The notes under the pieces: model-generated
What the model was told of the DNA's origin: nothing
What the model saw: only the letters and a program-made list of their open reading frames with translations
Database searches by the model: none
Assembly: GCF_004570385.1 (NCBI RefSeq)
Contig: NZ_SPQL01000006.1
Coordinates: 181,863-245,862, forward strand
Direction: 5' to 3'
Length of the DNA stretch: 64,000 nt
From: Blastococcus sp. CT_GayMR19
Lineage (GTDB): Bacteria; Actinomycetota; Actinomycetes; Mycobacteriales; Geodermatophilaceae
Program-made: the position numbers and the translations under genes
Part shown: piece after piece, positions 51,967 through 64,000 of the stretch
How the letters are laid out: each line of letters opens with the position of its first letter
Position numbering within the stretch: the stretch's first letter is position 1

Positions 51967-52848
51967 TCAGAAGATCGTGGCGAGCGCGAGGGGCGCGATG
52001 TCCACGGCGACCGGGATGTCCGCGTCCAGTTCGACGAGCTCGCCGTCCAGTTGCAGCGGCATGGGCGCGAGCGGCGTGAAGGCGTAGTGCGTGGCGCTCG
52101 GTTGCGGGCCGAGACCCCGCGTCGCCGCCCGGATCACCGTCGCCAGCACCCGCAGCTTGCCGGTCTGCCGCTGGGTGATCACCTCGAACCGGCCGTCGTC
52201 CGGGGCGCCGGCCTCGCTGAGCTTCGCGTACTTGGCCATCTCGGCGATGTTGGCGAAGACCAGGCTGTCGATCCTTCGCCGGCGGCCGTCCTCCAGCCGG
52301 ATGGGGAACGGCCGGAAGCGGGAGAACCCGCGCACCACCGACACGATCTCCCGCCACGACCCCTTGCCGCCTTTCTCCAGGTCGACCGCGACGACCGGCG
52401 TCAGGCCCACCCCGATGTAGGAGTGGGCGAAGCGGACCATCGCGCCCGGCCCGCTGCCCACCGTGAGCCGGAGCAGGTCCATGCGGCGCACCTCGCCGGC
52501 CACGATCGCGTCCGCGAGGTGTCGTTCCCGCGTGACGCGACGGTGGTCGTTGGCGTTGCCCGCGGCGCGCACCGCACAGACGGCGCGGTCGTTGCCGGCG
52601 TCCATCACGCCGTTCACCACCTCGTTGTATCCACCGTCGCCGCTGACCGAGACGATCAGCGGACTGCCCGTGCCGGCCGCCTTCCTGGCCAGGTCGCGGG
52701 CATGCCCCGCGTGCTGGGTCGGGGAGAGTTCCAGGGGCACGCCCGGCAGCCGCTGCGCCAGTTCGTCGCGGAGCTCCCCGGCGGACTCCGGCGCGTTCCC
52801 GGTGCTCTGCGGGTTGAAGATGATGACGATCCGGTCGAACGAGGTCAC
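51967..52848 (-). CDS. diacylglycerol/lipid kinase-like protein
   Basis: A 293-aa protein: IVIIFNPQSTGNAPE, VSVSGDGGYNEVVNGVMDAG, which is the DAGK catalytic GDG motif (here GDGGYNE), and AVRAAGNANDHRR, where typical kinases have GTxNDFAR. The later part, LDGELVELDADIPVAVDIAPLALATIF, fits the second domain. It may phosphorylate a lipid; the altered GNANDHRR motif makes the substrate uncertain. It is divergent from argC with a 74-base spacer that holds the ARG box. Confidence 0.87.
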   Translation of the reverse strand: MTSFDRIVIIFNPQSTGNAPESAGELRDELAQRLPGVPLELSPTQHAGHARDLARKAAGTGSPLIVSVSGDGGYNEVVNGVMDAGNDRAVCAVRAAGNANDHRRVTRERHLADAIVAGEVRRMDLLRLTVGSGPGAMVRFAHSYIGVGLTPVVAVDLEKGGKGSWREIVSVVRGFSRFRPFPIRLEDGRRRRIDSLVFANIAEMAKYAKLSEAGAPDDGRFEVITQRQTGKLRVLATVIRAATRGLGPQPSATHYAFTPLAPMPLQLDGELVELDADIPVAVDIAPLALATIF

Positions 52849-52905
52849 CAGGGGCCACTGCCCAGGCAGTCGGCCGGTAACCGGGTTGGTCTGCTATCCA
52901 CTGTC

Positions 52906-55107
<2,202 letters not shown>

Positions 55108-55111
<4 letters not shown>

Positions 55112-56171
55112 GCGAGACCCCGGCCGACGGCCAGAATGGCCATCCCGGCCATCAGGAGAACGGCCCCCAGGACCCCACGCCGCCGGACGTCCGGGTCGAC
55201 GAGCCGTCACCGCAGCCGCGGCTGCCGAAGCAGGTCGGCACCCGCCGGGTCATGCGCACCTACGACCCCGAGGGGGACGCGCGGAAGGTCGCCGTCCTCA
55301 CCGGCGCGCTGCCCTGGCTCAAGGAGTTCCACGGCAACGTGGTGGTGATCAAGTACGGCGGCCACGCGATGGTCGACGAGGTGTGCCGCCGGGCGTTCGC
55401 CGAGGACATGGTGTTCCTCCGGACCTGCGGGATCCTGCCCGTCGTCGTGCACGGCGGTGGCCCCCAGATCTCCTCGATGCTCGCGCGGCTCGGGATCCCC
55501 AGCGAGTTCCGCGGTGGGCTGCGGGTGACCACCGAGCAGGCCGTCGACGTCGTCCGCATGGTGCTCGTCGGCCAGGTCGGGCCGGAGGTGGTCGGTCTGA
55601 TCAACGAGCACGGCGGCCGTGCCGTCGGGCTGTCAGGGGAGGACGGCGGGCTGTTGACCGCCGCGCGCACCCAGGCGGTCGTCGACGGCGAGCCGGTCGA
55701 CATCGGGTTCGTCGGCGAGGTCGTCTCCGTCGACCCCACGCCGGTGCGGGCGCTGCTGGAGGCCGGCCACATCCCGGTCGTCTCCGGCGTCGCCCCCGAC
55801 GCGACCGGGCAGCTGCACAACCTCAACGCCGACACCGCCGCCGCGGCGCTCGCCGTCGCGCTGGGCGCGGTCAAGCTCGTCGTCCTCACCGACGTCGAGG
55901 GGCTCTACGCCGACTGGCCCGACCGCGACTCGCTGGTCGAGCAGATCGACGCCCGCGAGCTGGCCGAGATCCTGCCGGCGCTCGATGCCGGGATGGTCCC
56001 GAAGATGGCCGCCTGCCTGCGGGCGGTCGAGGGCGGGGTGAAGCGGGCGACCGTCGTCGACGGCCGCATGCCGCACGCGCTGCTGCTGGAGATGTTCACG
56101 ACCGAAGGCACCGGGACGATGGTCGTCCCGGCCGAGAAGAGCCCCATCGACGAAGGCAGGGAGGCAGCACC

Positions 56172-56175
<4 letters not shown>
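55108..56175 (+). CDS. argB: acetylglutamate kinase with N-terminal extension
   Basis: A 355-aa enzyme. From about residue 60: [22 protein letters not shown] (phosphate loop), [14 protein letters not shown], then [24 protein letters not shown] and [11 protein letters not shown]. ArgB is usually near 300 residues; here an extra 48-residue polar N-terminus (rich in Pro, Gly, Asp) precedes the core, and it contains the 24-nt GGCC element. Starts at ATG 55108 by overlap. Arginine feedback is a family trait. Confidence 0.95.
55128..55151 (+). repeat. 24-nt GGCC element inside argB extension
   Basis: CGGCC, ATGGCCA and GGCC in the same spacing as at 10282 and 24715. It codes for part of the polar extension (about residues 8-15). 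Confidence 0.4.
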
Positions 56176-58306
<2,131 letters not shown>

Positions 58307-58361
58307 CGGGCCCCCGCCCGGTTGCGAGCCCCAAGGGTCTCGCGCGGCTCCTGGAGTGCGC

Positions 58362-58894
58362 ATGACGACGGCCCTCACCAGATCGGCCAGACAGGCGCGG
58401 ATCGCCCAGCTGATCGAAGGGCAGCCCGTGGCGTCGCAGACGCAGCTGGCCGCCCTGCTGGCCGAGTCGGGCATCGAGGTCACCCAGGCCACGCTGTCGC
58501 GGGACCTCGAGGAGCTCGGCGCGGTCAAGCTGCGCGGCTCGGACGGCGCGCCGGCCAGCTACGTGCTCCCTCCCGAGAACGCACCGCTCCGACCGGCCCA
58601 GGCCGCGCCGGCGCGGCTCACCCGGCTGCTGGCCGATCTGCTGACCCACGCCGAGGGGAGCGCCAATCTCGCGGTCCTGCGCACGCCCCCGGGCGCCGCG
58701 CAGTTCCTCGCCTCCGCCCTGGACAAGGTCGGGCTCCCCGACGTCCTGGGCACGATCGCGGGGGACGACACTCTGCTCGTCGTCTCCCGGGACCCCGACG
58801 GCGGGCAGGCGCTCGCCGACCGCCTGCGCGCCCTCGCCGAGGGCACGCCGGCCATCTACCCCGAACTGAAGACCGACCTGGAAGAGAGTGCACC

Positions 58895-58898
<4 letters not shown>
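58362..58898 (+). CDS. argR: arginine repressor
   Basis: A 178-aa protein: an N-terminal winged helix ([50 protein letters not shown] in outline) and a C-terminal arginine-binding domain with [32 protein letters not shown]. The GDDT motif contacts arginine. ATG 58362 with GGAG upstream is chosen; GTG 58356 is an alternative. It represses the arg operon through the ARG box at 52906. argG overlaps by GTGA. Confidence 0.95.
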
Positions 58899-62251
<3,353 letters not shown>

Positions 62252-62255
<4 letters not shown>

Positions 62256-63541
62256 TTGACGTGATCGACGATCTGCACCGCCGTGGGCTCATCGCCCAGA
62301 GCACCGACGAGGCCGCGCTGCGGGCTTCCCTCGCGGAAGGTCCGATCGCCTACTACTGCGGTTTCGACCCGACGGCGCCGAGCCTGCACGTCGGGCACCT
62401 CGTCCAGCTCATGCCTCTGCGGGCCCTGCAGCGCGCCGGTCACCAGCCCGTCGTGCTGGTGGGCGGTGCGACGGGGCTGATCGGCGACCCGCGCCCGACC
62501 GCGGAACGGCAGCTCAACGATCCCGGCACCGTGGCCGGCTGGGTGGACAGCATCCAGCGGCAGCTCGCGCCGTTCCTGGAGCGGCCCGCCGAGACCGACG
62601 GGCTGCAGGGACCGATCTACGTCGACAACCTCGAATGGACCGCGAAGCTCTCGGCGATCGACCTCCTCCGCGACCTCGGCAAGCACTTCCGGGTGAGCAA
62701 GATGCTGGCGAAGGAGGCGGTGTCGGCCCGGCTCAACTCCGACGCGGGTATCAGCTACACGGAGTTCAGCTACCAGATCCTCCAGGCCAACGACTACGTC
62801 GAGCTGTTCCGGCGGCACGGCGTGACGCTCCAGACCGGCGGCTCCGACCAGTGGGGGAACCTGACCGCGGGGATCGACCTGGTCCGCCGCGTCGAGGGCG
62901 CCTCCGTGCACGCGCTCTCGACGCCGCTGGTGACCAGGTCCGACGGCACCAAGATGGGCAAGTCCGAGGGCGGCTCGGTCTGGCTCGATCCGTCCCTGAC
63001 GTCGCCGTACGCGTTCTTCCAGTTCTGGCTCAACGCCGACGACGCCGACGCCCGGACCTGGCTGCCGCTCTTCTCCGAGCGGCCGGCCGAGGAGGTCGAC
63101 GCCCTGATCGCGGAGAGCATCGAGCGCCCGGCGGCCCGGACCGCCCAGCGGGCACTGGCCGAGGAGCTCACGCTGCTGGTCCACGGCCCCGAGGAGCTCC
63201 GTCAGGCCGAGGCGGCCGGGCGCGCCCTGTTCGGCCGGGACGACCTCGGCTCCCTGGCGGCGGAGACGCTGGGGGCAGCGCTTGAGGAGGCCGGAGCCCT
63301 GCGGGTGGACGGCGACGTGCCCTCGGTGGCCCAGCTGCTCCAGCTCACCGGCCTGGTGGGCAGCCTGTCGGAGGCGCGCCGCACGGTGAAGGAAGGCGGG
63401 GCCTACCTCAACAACGAGCGGGTGACGGACGCCGACGCCGTGCCGGCGGACGACGCCTGGTTGCCGGGCGGCTGGCTGGTCCTGCGGAGGGGCAAGCGCT
63501 CCATCGCCGGGGTCCAGCGGACGGGGACCGCGGGGGCCTGA
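62252..63541 (+). CDS. tyrS: tyrosine-tRNA ligase
   Basis: A 429-aa class I synthetase: YYCGFDPTAPSLHVGHLVQL (HIGH-like HVGH), GGATGLIGDPR, TGGSDQWGNLTAGIDL, and SDGTKMGKSEGG as the KMSKS loop. A C-terminal S4 domain follows (TGLVGSLSEARRTVKEGGAYLNN). GTG 62252 overlaps mpg. It is the last gene before rrn. Confidence 0.97.
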
Positions 63542-63548
63542 CCTTGCC

Positions 63549-63579
63549 CTCCGGGGACATGACGAGCAGGTGTCCGGAG
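63549..63579 (+). terminator. possible terminator after tyrS
   Basis: CTCCGGGGACA pairs with TGTCCGGAG, with two extra G in the left arm, around an 11-base loop. It starts eight bases after the tyrS stop and lies before the rrn promoter. Confidence 0.45.
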
Positions 63580-63617
63580 CATGCCGGGCGCGTGTCCGGC
63601 GTCACCTGGCCCCCGGT

Positions 63618-63647
63618 TTGACACGGGCCCCGCGACGGACGTAACTT
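63618..63647 (+). promoter_or_regulatory. rrn promoter
   Basis: TTGACA at 63618 and TAACTT at 63642 are 18 bases apart and fit sigma-70-type boxes. They lie about 275 bases upstream of the 16S start, the usual place for a housekeeping rrn promoter. Confidence 0.7.
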
Positions 63648-63917
63648 TCTCTCTGCGCCGCGCGAGACCCCGTCTGGGGCCAGCGGGCAGACCCTGCGGG
63701 GCCTGACCGTTGTGCGGTGTACAACGAGACATCGCCTCGGATGAAGCCCGTCAGGGTGGACTTCGTGTGCGTCCGCTCCTTGAGAACTCAACAGCGTGCC
63801 GAAAGTCAGTGCCAAGTAATACCCCGTGCCGGGGCCTTCGGGTTCTGGTTTGGGATTCCTTTGGTTGATTGATATCGAGAGCGTCCAGTTCTCGGTTCTC
63901 GGCCTGTGATCGAATCA
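63648..63917 (+). other. rrn leader region
   Basis: Gene-free transcribed leader. It holds CTTGAGAACTCAACAGCGTG, the actinobacterial rrn leader motif, at about 63780-63799, which takes part in antitermination/RNase III processing. GTTGT and ACAAC near 63709-63725 form a small inverted repeat. No open frame is supported. Confidence 0.65.
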
Positions 63918-64000
63918 TCTACGGAGAGTTTGATCCTGGCTCAGGACGAACGCTGGCGGCGTGCTTAACACATGCAAGTCGAGCGAGCCCCTTCCTTCGG
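63918..64000 (+). rRNA. rrs: 16S ribosomal RNA, 5' end
   Basis: AGAGTTTGATCCTGGCTCAG begins at about 63925 and GACGAACGCTGGCGGCGTGC follows, the universal 16S start. The gene runs off the right edge. The V1 start, ...GTCGAGCGAGCCCCTTCC, fits actinobacteria such as Geodermatophilaceae. The exact 5' end is taken from alignment with the E. coli position and could be off by a few bases. Confidence 0.97.

Overview
The window is chromosomal DNA from a very GC-rich actinobacterium. I favour the family Geodermatophilaceae (Blastococcus, Geodermatophilus or Modestobacter-like). The reasons are the strong G/C bias at third codon positions, frequent GTG starts, chains of ATGA/GTGA stop-start overlaps, the gene order argCJBDFRGH-mpg-tyrS-rrn, and the actinobacterial 5' end of a 16S rRNA gene at the right edge. 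The family assignment is an inference; only 83 bases of 16S are visible. There is no integrase, transposase, phage gene, tRNA gene or CRISPR array, so this looks like core and semi-core chromosome.

Layout. 1-2.4 kb: the end of an Acg-type nitroreductase, a DUF998 membrane protein, a 66-aa protein, an EVE-like protein and a small hypothetical protein. 2.5-10.3 kb: malQ, the helicase hrpB, a LysE exporter, and a coupled F420-type (LLM) oxidoreductase plus GH13 trehalose-synthase-like enzyme. 10.4-14.4 kb: a secreted HNH-type lipoprotein, membrane proteins and a tandem TauE/SafE pair. 14.5-20.7 kb: a GNAT, a DUF3516 helicase, an SDR, a YidD-like protein, an APH-like kinase and arfB. 20.8-24.7 kb: ArsR/SRPBCC, an NTF2-like protein, an ECF42-type sigma factor coupled to a DGPF/YCII protein, and a GNAT. 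24.8-37 kb: a nitrate assimilation region with nasA (fused to an extra C-terminal domain), nirB, nirD, narK and an NnaR-type HemD-like regulator. It is interrupted by a redox/methyltransferase cassette with a divergent XRE-cupin regulator. 37-39 kb: a kinase, an MBL hydrolase and a PH-domain membrane protein. 39-41.6 kb: infC-rpmI-rplT behind a long structured leader, then a SpoU methyltransferase. 41.6-46.8 kb: an AurF-like diiron protein with a divergent TetR and DUF4873, a four-domain EAL-DICT-LOV-GGDEF protein and an EamA transporter. 47-52.8 kb: pheST, an SDR, a DUF1643 protein and a DAGK-like kinase. 52.9-61.6 kb: the complete argCJBDFRGH operon with an ARG-box-like operator, then mpg and tyrS, then the rrn promoter, leader and 16S start.

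How the genes work together. NarK imports nitrate, NasA reduces it to nitrite and NirBD reduces nitrite to ammonium. The NnaR-like protein is the probable local activator, and a 19-nt motif (GCGGTGAGG-N5-GGAAC) is shared by the nasA and narK upstream regions. The arg genes carry glutamate to arginine through the ArgJ acetyl-recycling route under ArgR control. infC/rpmI/rplT, pheST, tyrS, arfB and rrn supply translation.

The least explained items are: the nasA fusion with a preserved internal ribosome binding site; palindromes with a GGTACC core at gene 3' ends; the 21-bp perfect inverted repeat before pheS; several tandem duplications at gene ends; a LOV-containing c-di-GMP protein; and a probable CTG start for mpg.
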